64,000 bases of DNA, taken from NCBI GenBank assembly GCA_009741485.1, contig CM019236.1:45831301-45895300 (forward strand). Direction: 5' to 3'. Below are positions 48,050 through 64,000 of this stretch, piece after piece. This DNA is from Malurus cyaneus samueli. Taxonomy: Eukaryota; Chordata; Aves; Passeriformes; Maluridae. Position numbers and translations under genes: made by a program. Every line of letters starts with the position of its first letter. Position 1 is the first letter of the stretch. The notes under the pieces are model-generated. The model searched no databases. It saw only the letters and a list, made by a program, of their open reading frames with translations, and was not told the origin of the DNA.

Positions 48050-51000
48050 TTTTCAAAATATAGTAGGACTAGAAGACTTTTATAACTATCATAGCACTTT
48101 TTGTCTTGGGATTTGTATGAGAGAGGAATGTGACTTCTACAGCCAGTAAAAAAAAAAATAAAACCAACCACTTTGAGATTCTGGATTTAGAATCACTTTC
48201 TTAAGAACGAATTTGTTTGGTAAACATCATAAATGTTTAAGACCCCTCATTTACTTGAGAAAACAAAGCAAAGCTCTTTGGAGGTATAGGGAGCAGAATT
48301 TGAATACAAATAGCTGAACTGTGGACATGTCTGCTATGTTCTGAAGCATTGCAGAGCAAAATATTTTCAATCCTTGTCTTGCCACAATACTAGTAACAAC
48401 GTAACAGAAGTGTATGTTTTGCCTCCTGTTTTTTCCTAATCTAAGCAGAAATCCATAATGAGCTGTCAACATTCAGTAATGGCTTTGAGATGGATATTGG
48501 CTCACTGAGGTGATTTGAGGTTTTTAAGCTACAGGATGAAGTTCTTAAAATTTGTTAATCACTTATGTCATCTTGCTCAAATCTCGTATCTCTTCTTTCC
48601 CTCCATTTTGGTTGTAACACCTTCTGAGTACTTGCTACTGTCATTGTAAAGGCAGTAATCAATTGGAATTCACAGAAATTTCAACTTGGCTAGTCAGATT
48701 TAATAATAGACCTATATCATCTCTACAGTTACCTTATCTCTTCTTGGTATGCTAAAATCAAGTTTGTCAAACCTGTAGAAACCATGTTATTAAGGCAAGA
48801 GAGGTGATGATGAATGTTATCTAAAAGATGTGGGTAATGTAATTTTGTAGTCTTCCTTTCTTTTTTCAAAAAAATGCCAAAAAGACAAATGACAAATATA
48901 CGAGCTGAATCTTTCTCCTTTGCATTGATTCCACATGTAGTCTTCGATTTTCACAAGTTTGGAAAATGCATGGCGATGGAACTCCAGGAAGTCCATGAAC
49001 AACTGCAGAAGAGTTAAAACCCTTCATGAGAAATGAGTATAATAGATTAAAGTTCTTTTTGTCCTATACATCTGATTCATCATGGTCTTTGACAGAAACA
49101 GCCAACTGTTGATTTTTTCCTCATCGTTGTTCAATCCCATGGGCAGTGTTTTTGCTGTGAGTTTGTTTTGTTTACTGTGAAGGATAGCTTTACCTGACAA
49201 GAACAACACAAGAAATTCTGTCCCCCTTGTGAATTTGTCATGGGAAAAAATGTGGGTAGCATTTCAAAGTATGACATAATGTTCAGAAGTTGAACAACCC
49301 AGCAGAGTATACTTACAGGTACAATGGGGAGGATGCAAGGCTGTGTCCTTTGACAGATATCTGATTTATGCCAGAGGAACAAATCTCGATTTACTTGCCA
49401 GAGCTGGATTTTTCTTTACAGGGGATTGAAAGCAAAGCTGAGAGGGATCATTTATTTAAAATGGCACAAGTCTATTTACAGTACTTTAATGAGTATATTG
49501 TTTTATTTTCATGCTGCTCATCATTTTGCAATGCATTGTATCCTCCATAAATTCTCTCTTCCCCATAATGAAGAATATAGGCAACTCAATTGGTCCTCAG
49601 GCAAAAACTGTTCTATATTTTTTATTATTCTTGCTGTGGTTCTATGCCTTTTTCTGTTCTAATTTTTTTTTTTTTTTTTGAGTTGAGGGGACTTCAAATG
49701 TACTGTTTAAGATGTGGGTCAACTGTGGGTTTTTACAGTGATATATTTTTTCTGCTTATCTGTCTGTAACAGGTGCTGAGAGATCTGATGTCTCTTCCTC
49801 TATTCCAGGGGTGCAGACTGCTCTTTAAAAAGAAGCAGTATGTTTTCCCCAGTGAGCCATCATTGCTTTGATTTTGGATCTCTCTTCTGCTGTATGCCTT
49901 CCCCCTGTCCGATTTAGACAATGGGAATCTCCCTGAATTCTTCTGCAGTAGACATGAATAAAATTATTTCAGAGAGTGTCACTTCAAGTCCTCTGCAGTT
50001 ATATTGTAAACCCTTTCCATGGTTTACAGCCTGGTTAGCAGTTGGGTCTGCCAGATTCTTTCACTGGTTTTTAATTCCTGTTACTTGGAAGAAGATTTAT
50101 ATTAGCCTAGCTATCCTCAGACATTTTATTTTTCACCCAGCCTGTCTGATTTTATTTTACCCACTTAGTTTGCCAGAGGTTTTGAGCTTTTCGTTTTCTT
50201 TGTTTAAAAACCTTCAGCTTTTGAATGATACTTTCTGTCATGGGCAGAATGGGAGCTTCAGATTAAGTTTATTAGGGAGACCTGTCCATTGAAATAGGAG
50301 GTGCAGGAAGGACTTGCTTACCTTTTGAATTCCTCCTAAGAGAGGATTCCAGGCGTGGCTGGAGCCACTTCCAGTCCCAGATTTTGTTTTGTTTCCTGTA
50401 AGCCTGAGATGTTGGCAATCCAGTTCTGTCCCTGCTCTAAAGAATGTGGTAGCAGGCCTAAGGTTTCCAAATTAATCAAGTTTCTTTGACTGCAAAGGTG
50501 ATCTCACCTTGAGCATGAAGTTTGACCAGACCCTTTTAAAATGGGGCTTGCAGTAGAATGAAGCTGGCATCCATGTGGATGCCACTACTCTTATGAAAGC
50601 CACATTTTCTTACGCAAGCTTGAGCCAAGCTGGTTAGCTATATGAACACAAGACAAGAAAAAGATCCATTTTTCAATGCAGGTTCGAGGACAGTTTCAGG
50701 ATAGTCTTGGTGCCTACCTAAAATCTTCAGTTGGCTTTCAGTCAGGAAAGTAATGCAGCTGAAAAAATAGAATGGTTTTTGCAAAAGCTGTAACAAGGAA
50801 ATTGAAATTAAATGATCCTGGCCTGAGGTGAAAGCTAAAGCAAAGAGTGGCAAGGAGGATATGTTTTTAGAAAGGAGAAAGCATTTATCTGGGCATTTGT
50901 GTATTTATTTGTCTGGACTTACTAAGAGAGTAACACTGAATCCAGTCTCACAAAGCAGCTGTGATGGAAGGGCTTGTGTTCATGTCCCTCTGACAGGGAA

Positions 51001-52965
51001 GAGCAAAATGAGATGAATAGCTGTCCTGAAATAGAGAATCAAAGCCAAACACTGTCCTCCTGCAAAAAAAGACAGGTTTATAGGGAACAGGGGAAGGTTG
51101 AAAAAGATTGCATTTTGAGAAGGGAGGATTACCCTTTATTTCCCCCCTGTCCACTCCTTCCTTTCCTGTGGGTGCCTTGTGTTTGTCAACATGGAAAATT
51201 CCTTCTATCTCTAGAGTACTCATGAGACTGCTTACACCCTCTCTGGAGATGTAGTTTGCCTTTTTTGTTGATGACCTTTATAAGCAAGAGTTACAGAATG
51301 AACAGTAACAGCAGGGTCAGATCTGAGGAAGGGAAGCAGATAATAACCTATTGCCCAGAATCTAAATTTTAATGGATTTACTTGGATCTGCTGCTGTCAC
51401 TCAAGGGCACAATATTTAGGAAATACATACTTGTTTAGTCTTCAACAGGAAAGGCAATTTTCTCTCTGCATTTAGTTGCTCTTCTTAACCTAAAGGAGCT
51501 CATCCTTCCAGCAATGAAGCAAGTAGGCAGCCAAACTGTTTAGCAGTGCCTACACCTGCAGCACCTCAGATGATTCCCACGTATCCTGTGACTGCACAAT
51601 GATAGCCTGTTAGAAACAGGTGGTTTAAAGGAGAGAATTTCAAGTGAAATAATGTGTCTGAGTAGAGAAGACATTGCTTCAGGATAAATCAATCTTCTGT
51701 CTGTATACTTTACAATTGCAAACTGTAATTTTTCAAGGGTATTATTTGTTCCTGTTTTTTTTCGAAACACAGCCCAAAATATGTCCTGCTTCTCAAGGAG
51801 TATTCAGCCTGCTTATATAGTAGATTTTGCTGAGACCTCTATTGAAATGCCTTTTTGTTTCCCCATCTACAAAGCAATAGAAATGACAAGAAAAATATGC
51901 AGTGGAAAAATAGACTGACTTAAAATAGAGCTTCTTAACTTTGTTCCTTACATTCCTTAGCTGTTAAAACTTATTTATAAAATGGTTTTTGAATGCAATT
52001 ACTTTCTAGGATAGTCTTAAAACTACTATGTAATACATAGGCTAGGGAAAAGGTCATTTTCTGTAAGCAAATGCCAAGTCTGTCATATCATCTTCATTTT
52101 TGACATACGCTTCAGTACATATAGTGACTTAATTACAGGAGTCACATCCTGTAAATAAGGTAACCATAAGGCAAGGCTGGAGAGAAGATGTGATGGTACA
52201 CAGGCTTAAGAGATTGTTACACTCAGTATCTTCATCTGTGCAGAGCTGATCTGATGTCTGACTTCAAGTGGCTGCACAAGTGGATGTTGTATTTGCTTTG
52301 TTCTTTAAGAGTGGTGTTTGAACACTTGTAAACACACTGGTATCTTATTCTATTAGGCATTAATATGCCTACTAGAGTATCTTTTATCAGTCTCCTCAGT
52401 CTGAGGTAAGAGTTCAAAGTTTTTCAACCTAGCATCAACAAATTTGTTTTATTTTTAATGCATCATACCTCAGCTTCACTGTTTATTTGCTCATGTTTCA
52501 TATGGCTTTGGAGCATCTTTTAGTCCTTACTGATGTCTGTGTACATTTGCTACTGTGAAAGTAGCAACTGTGGAGGTTTCCAGACGCTCGAAAAGCTCTG
52601 CTAGTAAATCACTATGTTGCAGAAACTTCTCTAGAATATTTGATAATGTGTCTGTTTTAGAAGAACTGGGCATTATCTCTATGTTCACACATCAGGTTAC
52701 AGCTAGGGCAGCAGTAAAGGTGGCTTTTCATCACTGTGTTTCTCAATTGCTGATCCAGTGACCATAGCAAGGGTGGGATAGCTCCTCGACACAGGAGCCC
52801 TTAAAATGTGTGGTATCATGAAGCACTCCTAGTGCAGGTGTTTTATATTACCTTGGCAATGAGTTTTGCCCCTTTCAAGCCTAGAAAAGTTTGAAAGTGT
52901 TGGGTTTTAGGTCTTTCTTTTCCCTCTTCTTGTATTATTAATTATACACCTTCACTGCAAATAAA
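48050..52965. other. Intergenic, no supported gene
   Basis: AT-rich DNA with only short unconvincing frames on both strands and a T run near 49662-49679. No repeat family was recognised with confidence. Confidence 0.5.
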
Positions 52966-52971
52966 CATTGT

Positions 52972-53225
52972 CCTGGTTCCAGCCATGACAGGGTAAAAAT
53001 CTTCAGAAGCCAGGAGAGGAAATGGCTAGGATGCCAAGATTATCCAGTACTCCCTCACATCTTTGCTGGGGATGGGTGAACGGACCCTTCCACATCCTGG
53101 CAGTGGTCAGCTGTTGTGGGGAGTTCTTGGTGTGGTGAGCAATCGTGTGAATTGTTGGCCTCTTTCTTGTACACCCTTCTATTAATATTCAGTTGTTTTG
53201 CTTGCAATTAGATCAGTTACCAGAC
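52972..53225 (+). mobile_element. LTR 5' fragment, sense
   Basis: It starts tgtcctggttccagccatga followed by cagggtaaaa, a typical avian ERV LTR 5' end beginning with TG, and continues through a diverged U3-like region. The 3' half is lost. Confidence 0.55.
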
Positions 53226-53889
53226 CGACTTGTGAAATAAAAATAAAAAAACCCCTTACTGAAGTCAGGATTGCAGTAATATTATCGTATGCTACATTTT
53301 GCTAGTGTTAAAAACTAATAAAGGCCACTTTTTGTAACAATGCCAGACACCAAAACAGCTGATTGAGGCAGAGGGCAGTTCTGCCTCTACAGCAATCTGA
53401 AAAGATGATTTAGAAGCTTTGCCTCATTGCAATAAATCTTAATTTACTTCACCTAGACAATTAAAAAAAAAGCCTTCAAAGTAGCTTGGGTAATTAATTT
53501 ATGGTTAAGTCTTTTTTTGTTACTTGTGGGAAAACTGACACATGACCACAGTAGGGAAAGAAAGTGAAGACAGTAAAGTTCATGCCTGTATTTTGATGAA
53601 AAGCAAACTACTGGCATTAACTAAATTACTGCCTAGTTTTGTGGCTATAGCCTCTGTTAAGAGCAGAGTTGTAGAGTAAGGTTTCAGCCCTTACAGTGCA
53701 TGGCTGCATTTATCTCCACACTTACCATTACCTTTCCACAGGATTTCCGTAATTTGCTTTCCATAATGGCACTCAGAAAAAGGCCACACAGTAAGATTTT
53801 TTGCTTTATTCCATCTGTTCATCCAATTGAGAGCGGTCTATGGAAGCTCACAAACCACCCCAAAACAAACCACATCTCTAAATTCAAAG

Positions 53890-55081
53890 TTTAAAAAGTA
53901 GTTTATTCACAGATTTGAAACAAGACAATAGCTTGCCTGAATCCATCTGTCATATTTCATTATTCTAATCAGACCTGTAAGATGTTCATTTTACTATGAC
54001 AGTACATGTTTTCCATGTCAGTGACACCAGCACACACATTGCTGCCACAGCTCTCTCCTAAAAGAGGATACCATAATCAATAGTTCTGGTGCTGTCATTC
54101 AGACAAAAAGTCTGAGGAACGCAAGAAATGTTGAGAGAGAAATGAAATCTAATACATGGGTTCAAAAGAGTTAAATCTATCAGAAGACTTGAAATTGCCT
54201 CAGGGAAGTAAAAAAAAAATTGTTGCTGCAGTGCTTGCAAAATACATTTGACTAGAGGTCTAAGAAATAGTTCATTTCAATGCACATTTAATTACTACTC
54301 TGAAGTTATTTATTTGTTAACAGGGACAGCTCAGTGTTAAGAAAATGTTATGACTAATGGTCTTGATAAAATTCAGCTCTTCACCATCAACCACCAATGC
54401 ATAAGTGATATACACTTCGCAGTGGAAAAGATTTGTACCTGGCTTTAAAAAAGAAGCAAAAATTAGTATGAAAGAGCTTTTTGTTTCTAAACACACAAAG
54501 AATTACTCAACTGCACAGAAATTACATGTTATCAGAGAAAATCAGAAAACAATTCCCCAGGAGAACATAGTTTTGTTTTATAAGGAAGTGAATAATATAT
54601 TGGAGAATTCTGAACAAAGCATTTCAAATAAAAGCATGAGTACTGAAGTACTGAGAACAGAACTGCTTGTACTGAAAACAAAATTTAGCTACAACTCACC
54701 ATCCCATCTGTGTAAGGAAACACAATGAAAAAACTGCATTTCACTTACAACCTTTTGTTCCCAAAATACCCCACTATAATACCCCACTATGAACCATTAA
54801 TAATTCAAATAGCCTGCACTGATATAGACAGATGCTGTAGTTAAAACTCTCATCAGAGCAATAAATACTTTCCTTCATTCTAGCCATGAAAATACAATTC
54901 CACAGCCCCTAAGCGAAGGAGGGATTAGTGCTGGCAGAAGCAGTCTTTACAGAGAGCCGTAAGAGTAGATGGAAGTCCCATAGCCAAGGAGTTTTTGAAG
55001 GGAGTTCAGAACTGGACAGTATCTTCATTTACCACAAAGCTGCAATACTTACAATCTTTCAGAACAACGATGAATGTTCAG
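53890..55081 (-). other. SMN1: SMN1 3' UTR (probable)
   Basis: It lies between the SMN1 stop and candidate minus-strand poly(A) signals AATAAA at 54309-54314 and 53902-53907. Several open frames cross it on both strands but have no recognisable content. Confidence 0.45.
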
Positions 55082-59283
<4,202 letters not shown>

Positions 59284-59504
59284 GCACGCGCCGCGCCGCG
59301 AGCCCGCCCCCGCCCGGAAAGGCTGCAGCGCGCGGCCCGCCCGATTCGCCGGGCTGCCGCGGGAATTGGCATGGCGGGATCAGCCAGAGCGGTGCTGAGG
59401 CCAGACAACGACAGGCGAGCGCGGAGCTGCTGCTGCTGTCAGTGCCGACTCCTCAATACAGACCACGAGCTACCGAAAGAACCAACAAAGGGTCCGCAAA
59501 GATG

Positions 59505-59918
59505 AGTTGGGTCTGGAGAAGCTCCATCAGAGAGACTGCGGGAGCTGAGCCTGTTCAGTCCAGAGGAGAGAAATCTGAGACGGGATCTCATCAATACCTA
59601 TAAATAGTATCTAAGGGGGTGCCTAGAGGATGGTGCAGATTCTTTTCAGTAGTGCCCCAGTGACAAGATGAGGCCATAAACTGTAACACAAGAAGTTCCC
59701 ACCTTAGCATGACAAAGAACTTCTTTACGTTCAAAGTGGCAGAGCACTTAAACGGGCTGTCCCAGGGACATCAGGAGTCTCCCTCCCTGTGGACGTTCAA
59801 ACCCCAGCTGGGCACGTTCCTGCCACTGCTCCAGGTGAGCCTGCATTGGCAAGGGACTTGTACTGGATGATCTCTACAGGTCCCTTCCAACACTAACACT
59901 TCTGTGATTCTGTGAATT
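59505..59918 (+). mobile_element. CR1 LINE 3' end, sense
   Basis: CR1 3' landmarks in order: gagcctgttcagtccagagg, gagacgggatctcatcaata, acaaagaacttctttacgtt, ggacttgtactggatgatct, acaggtcccttccaacacta, and the terminal ATTCTGTGA units. It begins within about 200 bases of the SMN1 CpG island and points away from SMN1. Confidence 0.9.
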
Positions 59919-59933
59919 CGCTTCATTTCTCAC

Positions 59934-60203
59934 CATTCTCTTTGTTGCTGCAGCACCAGCAACATTTTCCGTTCATAGCCCTCCCCAAGCTGTGCCAGCT
60001 TATCGATAAATGGCTGCATGAAGACTAAACAGAGGTTACACAAAGGCCTCAAGGCTGTCTCCAACTGAAAGCAGTTGCTGAGGAACACATCCAGTGCAGC
60101 CAGCACCGGATCCAGCTGCAGTGGCAGCCCAAGGCAAGAGGCCATGAACTGCCGACCCTTTGCACAGCACAGGGCACAGGGATCTGTGGCACCGGCCAGT
60201 GAA
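59934..60203 (-). other. Orphan exon-like open frame between SMN1 and SERF1
   Basis: On the minus strand a pyrimidine-rich acceptor (ctcttgtttcAG) is followed by 270 nt with 89 open codons and then a good donor (GTGAGA). The peptide is Leu-rich and probably helical, with features such as LDVFLSNCFQLE, MQPFIDKLAQL and GEGYERKMLL; it includes several Cys. I do not recognise it. It could be an internal exon of an unknown gene, an extra exon of a SERF1 or SMN1 transcript, or a captured pseudogene exon. No partner exon was found in the neighbouring sequence. Confidence 0.35.
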
Positions 60204-60299
60204 CTGAAACAAGAGCAGGAGCCAAGGACCCACGCTTAGAATGTGATGCTATGAATGCCCAAAAATTTCTTTGTTCAGGGTCCCTCCTCAGAGGCACCA

Positions 60300-61200
60300 G
60301 CTGGAGCTGCTATTTTTTTATTTAGTTATTGCACCAACATTGAATATTAAGGTCGGGATGTCTGAGATTCTGCTATGGTAAACCTGAGGTTGAGCTAGTA
60401 AGCAATCCTGGCTTGGCTGTGTCAATGTGGTAAGTGTAGCTGTGAGGCAGCTTCAATCCTGGCTCAGGTGGTGCCAATGTGACTGACAGAGTGGCTCGTG
60501 GATGGTCAGACAGGAAACCTTCCTTAATAGTTTTTCCTGGTCAGTACACAACACTCAAGCATGCCTGTGAAGCAAGGGCTGAGGTTTCTCATGCTAACTT
60601 TTATTCCTGAGGCAGGGTTAAGCAGTGATTTCAAACCATTTTAGTGGTATAACAATTTCAACATCTGCTTACATTGCAACTCATTAACATCAAGCCTGCA
60701 GCTTTTTTAAGTTAGTGTCAGCACTAGATTCGGTCAATTTTGTACACCAACAAGGTCTACAACTCAACAAGCATCTTTCCCAATAGGGCAGATTTACACT
60801 GCATGTGATATTGCTTATAATACAAACTTCTTATACATTTTGCTTATACTTTATAATACACTTACATTCCTGTACTGCATTTGTCCACAACACTATCCAT
60901 TCCTTGTGTTCTTGGTAAGTTCTTAGAAATCAGCTAATTATCAAGCATAACCATTTCAGATCAGTAAGTATTTCATGCAACATTTTATTGTAAAAATATT
61001 TTAAGATCAGATTTACAGTTAAGACCTCGGCAAGGTTAAGCACGTTTTACAAGTGTGTTCCATTCTGAATGAAGCAGTACTTTCGAGAATTCAGACAACC
61101 ACATCTGGTCTAACTGTAAATTCAGAAATTCTATTACTGGAACCACTAAGTAAAACTAACAGTTGCAGCAAAAGCTAAAATAAAGCTATTGCTTGGTACT
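60300..61200. other. Intergenic, no supported gene
   Basis: AT-rich sequence between the orphan open frame and the 3' end of SERF1. No repeat or coding feature was recognised. Confidence 0.5.
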
Positions 61201-61206
61201 TTTATT
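61201..61206 (-). terminator. SERF1A: Candidate SERF1 poly(A) signal
   Basis: Minus-strand AATAAA about 205 bases after the SERF1 stop codon. Confidence 0.45.
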
Positions 61207-61411
61207 CATACACATGCAGAAGAGTGTAGTCATTTTTGATAGAGCACTCCAGACAACTAGGCCTATAGTAACCAGAAAATACTCTAACTAATGCTACTTG
61301 AACAACTCTGCACGATAAACATTTAATCATTTAATGGCCAGACACTTTTATGAATGTTCTTCTAGGTCCTTCTGCTTCATCAGCGCAATCTATCTTCTCC
61401 ATAGTGGCAGC

Positions 61412-61921
61412 TCATTTTGCTCCTGCTTGCAGAGACTTCCTTTCATTAGCTGCTTTTTGCTTTTGCTGCATGATTTCAGAGTCTCTGTGAAGAAAATAAA
61501 AAAATTTGGATATCAGATACTAGCTCATGATATTTCTAAGGGTTCCCTCCACCTTGCTTTAGTAATCACCACTGGAAGAAAAAAAAAGATGAGTAGAAAA
61601 TTTTTCAGTCATGAGCACACTGTTTTTATTACCCTCTGTTTTTTTAGTGCATGCATTATACAATAAAATTTCATCCATGGTTTATGCTCTGGCAAGTGAC
61701 TGGATAATGAACCAAAACTAAGTATTCAAATACCCTGTCAGCTAAAACACTGGATTCTTTCTTTCCCCCTTCTTTTCTGCCTAAACATTTACTCAACTTT
61801 ACTAGATCTTACCTCTGTTTCCTCTGAGAAGCAGATAAGCTATCCTCTTTCCTTTTGCCTTTGTGGATCTCCTGAGTCTTCTTCAGGTTCTTTTGGCGGG
61901 CAAGTTCACGCTGATTCCCAC
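61412..61921 (-). CDS. SERF1A: SERF1 (small EDRK-rich factor 1), 5'-partial
   Basis: Two coding exons on the minus strand: 61813-61921 and 61412-61484 (stop TGA). They join in phase and cover all but the first two residues and part of the third codon. The exon starts with GT completing a codon, then [14 protein letters not shown], the 4F5 family signature. The next exon continues [16 protein letters not shown]. The product is a small, highly charged, disordered protein of about 60 residues that promotes aggregation of amyloid-prone proteins and shuttles in the nucleus. [19 protein letters not shown] fits SERF1 rather than SERF2. The C-terminus is SLQAGAK. The first exon, which should encode only Met-Ala and one base, was not found with confidence. 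SERF1 lies upstream of SMN1 on the same strand, as in mammals. Confidence 0.93.
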
Positions 61922-61989
61922 CTGCAAGATAATATACAGTTAAACAAGTACTACCACTTGGGTTTTTTCCACATAGTCTGCCTGTGTAA

Positions 61990-64000
61990 AAGTGTATTAC
62001 AGAAGTGGTACAGTTAAGTGGTGTGTAGAGTTGGTATGGTCATATCTTCTATGATCATCTCCTCTTCCAGTGCACAACAGGAGAAATTAAAGCCTCTTAG
62101 TTGTCACATTTACAATTCTATAGGTCATTTTCAAAAAATGACTGAAGTTCTAATATACCTTACAGAAACAAAATGCAGTTCATCATAATAGGCTGAAGGA
62201 AGATCACTGCACCAATAGGCTAGGCAAGAGGAATCATCCACTCTCAGATTCCAGCACCCAATACAGCTTACAAATTCATTTCAAACTGAAAGAACAGCAT
62301 TAAAATTGGTTACATTCAAATACTTTTGAAGAGGTGACCTCAGAAGACTATTTTAATTTGAAATCAAGTGCAGTACTTAAATATGGGCCTTAGTAGCTGG
62401 TTGACATTACTTTCAACAAAAGTGAGAAGAGTAACATTATTTATATATGAAGACACAAAACCAGATAGCTTTCCCCAGAACTACCAACAAGGTAGGAATG
62501 CAATCTCTTTGATCACACGAAGTTTCTGCGGGCATGACATCAAAACTATCAGCTCTCAGTCTAAATACTTGGGGTCTTCCAGGCACAGACACCACGACAG
62601 CAAACTCTTTTGCATTAGCTGGCAATCTTTCCTCAGTATTCTGTTCCTTAGTTCTAATTTGCTCCAACCTCCCAGAACTGGTTCACTGGCTTGGTACTAC
62701 TTCTTGCTCTACTTCTTTTGGACTGAGCTTGTTCCAGATATGCTAGGCATAATCATGTATGCTGTTGAGCAAACATGACCATCTTCTTTTATACTCAAAA
62801 ATGACAATTCTATCTCTCCATAATTTCTGTTGTGTCTTTTTTCGGTCTCTCTACAGTCTTAAGATGCAAGATGCCTACGCCATCTTCGAGTCTCAAAGCC
62901 AGAGATCTCAATCCACAGGTGCCTGTAATTTCTGGTGTATGAAAGCAGTTTAGGACTAGGTCACTTTTAAAGAACAGCCTACTCATATGATCAGCACTTC
63001 ATGCCCACACCATTTCTGAGCTGACAAAGGTACCTGCCATGTCAACAAGTAGACAAAAGCAACCCTGCAGAAGCAGGGATTTGTGCATGTTTCACAACAG
63101 CCTATGGACTGCATCATAAGACATGCCAGAAGCTCAAGTGAAAACAGCCCTTACGACTGCTGCTTCCCAAAGGCTGCTCCTGCCTTTGAAGGTATTTTTC
63201 ATATATGACAGGGCATTAAGTACTACCTTTTTCAAAAAGAAAAGACCTTCTATTTATCGTTCTCATTAGCATCTTGTCCCTGAAGTCCATTGAGAAGAAG
63301 GGCAGCTTGTTCAGTTTGTTCAGAAACTGAAATAAACCAGCTGTCCCTGGCAGTACTAGTGTTGATTAGAACTTGATGACTCATAAACAGATGACACATT
63401 CCAGGCCATAAATGGTTCCTGCGTTCGTGGTGCTCAGGAGGCAAGAACATTATGTAAACGACTGGGCAGCAATGAAAGAGCTCTTCTATGGTGCTTTAAA
63501 AGAAATAAAATTCTTTTATCATGAAGAAAACAGAGAGGAAGTAAAAAAACATTGCTAAAACCAGAATTACTCCCACCCCAAACCTCACATATTTCCTTAA
63601 AGAGCAAATAAACTCCACCCTTAACCTCAGCTTCTTCCTTGTTTCCAAGCAAACACTGAGCATTGGCTCTGCAGAGTTTTTCCATACAGATGGTAAGGTT
63701 TAAAGTTTAGGAATAAAACTCAGTTGCATCACTGAGAAGTGTCTGGAACAACTAAGCAGAGCAAGCAGAAAAGCTGAGCAATACAAAATGCACACAAAGC
63801 ATAGAGTACCAAACAACTGTTTGAAGAGAAACTTATGGGTACCGTCCCTGCTTCCAAGTAAACATTACCAAGGACTATTGGGTCCCATTGCTTCACCTGG
63901 GATGAGTATCCCTACCTTCAAGGGAAACAGTGATATTTTCTACATTCTATAGTATCAACATAAATCTTTCATGAAACAGAAGAAATTTCAGCTTCCTGCA
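61990..64000. other. SERF1 first intron and/or upstream sequence
   Basis: No CpG island and no convincing exon up to the window edge. The only ATGGC followed by a GT donor in the right phase on the minus strand is near 63036 (ATGGCAG/GTACC), which would give Met-Ala-Gly. The usual third residue is Arg, so I do not call it. Confidence 0.4.

Noticed and set aside
61412..61921. Identification as SERF2
   Set aside because: The [16 protein letters not shown] stretch follows SERF1; SERF2 differs there, and the SMN1 linkage supports SERF1.
62368..62778. Plus-strand 136-codon open frame right of SERF1
   Set aside because: Hydrophobic low-information reading with no homology; the opposite strand is equally open for 76 codons.

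Overview
The window is vertebrate nuclear DNA, almost certainly from a bird and probably a songbird. The evidence is spliced vertebrate genes with GT-AG introns, several CR1 LINE 3' ends, and LTR fragments of types I know from avian genomes. From known avian gene order I infer the Z chromosome (the SMN / GTF2H2 / MARVELD2 neighbourhood), but the sequence itself does not prove it.

Layout, left to right. 1-3.8 kb: no convincing gene; a CTATA pentanucleotide repeat. 3.8-6.2 kb (+): an intronless gene for a roughly 700-residue protein with two RING fingers, a tandemly duplicated Topors-like ubiquitin ligase. 6.2-13.8 kb: intergenic, with an LTR fragment and CR1 scraps. 13.85-20.04 kb (-): one degraded class I (gamma-like) endogenous retrovirus with two LTRs, broken gag, protease, reverse transcriptase/RNase H and integrase, and no visible env. 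22.17-22.67 kb: a CR1 that runs into a CpG island. 22.99-29.17 kb (+): MARVELD2 (tricellulin), whose first coding exon carries an apparent one-base frameshift. 33.5-45.6 kb (+): a CpG island with E2F-like sites, then all 15 coding exons of GTF2H2 (TFIIH p44, 395 aa), which I could join exactly. 45.6-53.9 kb: intergenic, with two LTR fragments. 59.3-55.1 kb (-): SMN1, with coding exons joined in frame from the second exon to the stop; the first exon lacks an in-frame ATG. 59.5-60.2 kb: a CR1 3' end and an orphan exon-like open frame. 61.9-61.4 kb (-): the last two coding exons of SERF1; its first exon is outside the window or unrecognised.

The genes are housekeeping or structural: TFIIH transcription and repair (GTF2H2), snRNP assembly (SMN1), a small basic protein-aggregation modifier (SERF1) and tricellular tight junctions (MARVELD2). 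They show conserved linkage and are not an operon. The accessory material is the double-RING gene, the retrovirus and the CR1/LTR debris.

The points most worth a second look are the double-RING gene with its minimal 3' end, the SMN1 5' end (no in-frame ATG, a first intron made almost wholly of a GGGAAC-type repeat, and a 90-nt second intron that is open and in frame), the MARVELD2 frameshift, and the unexplained exon-like frame between SMN1 and SERF1.
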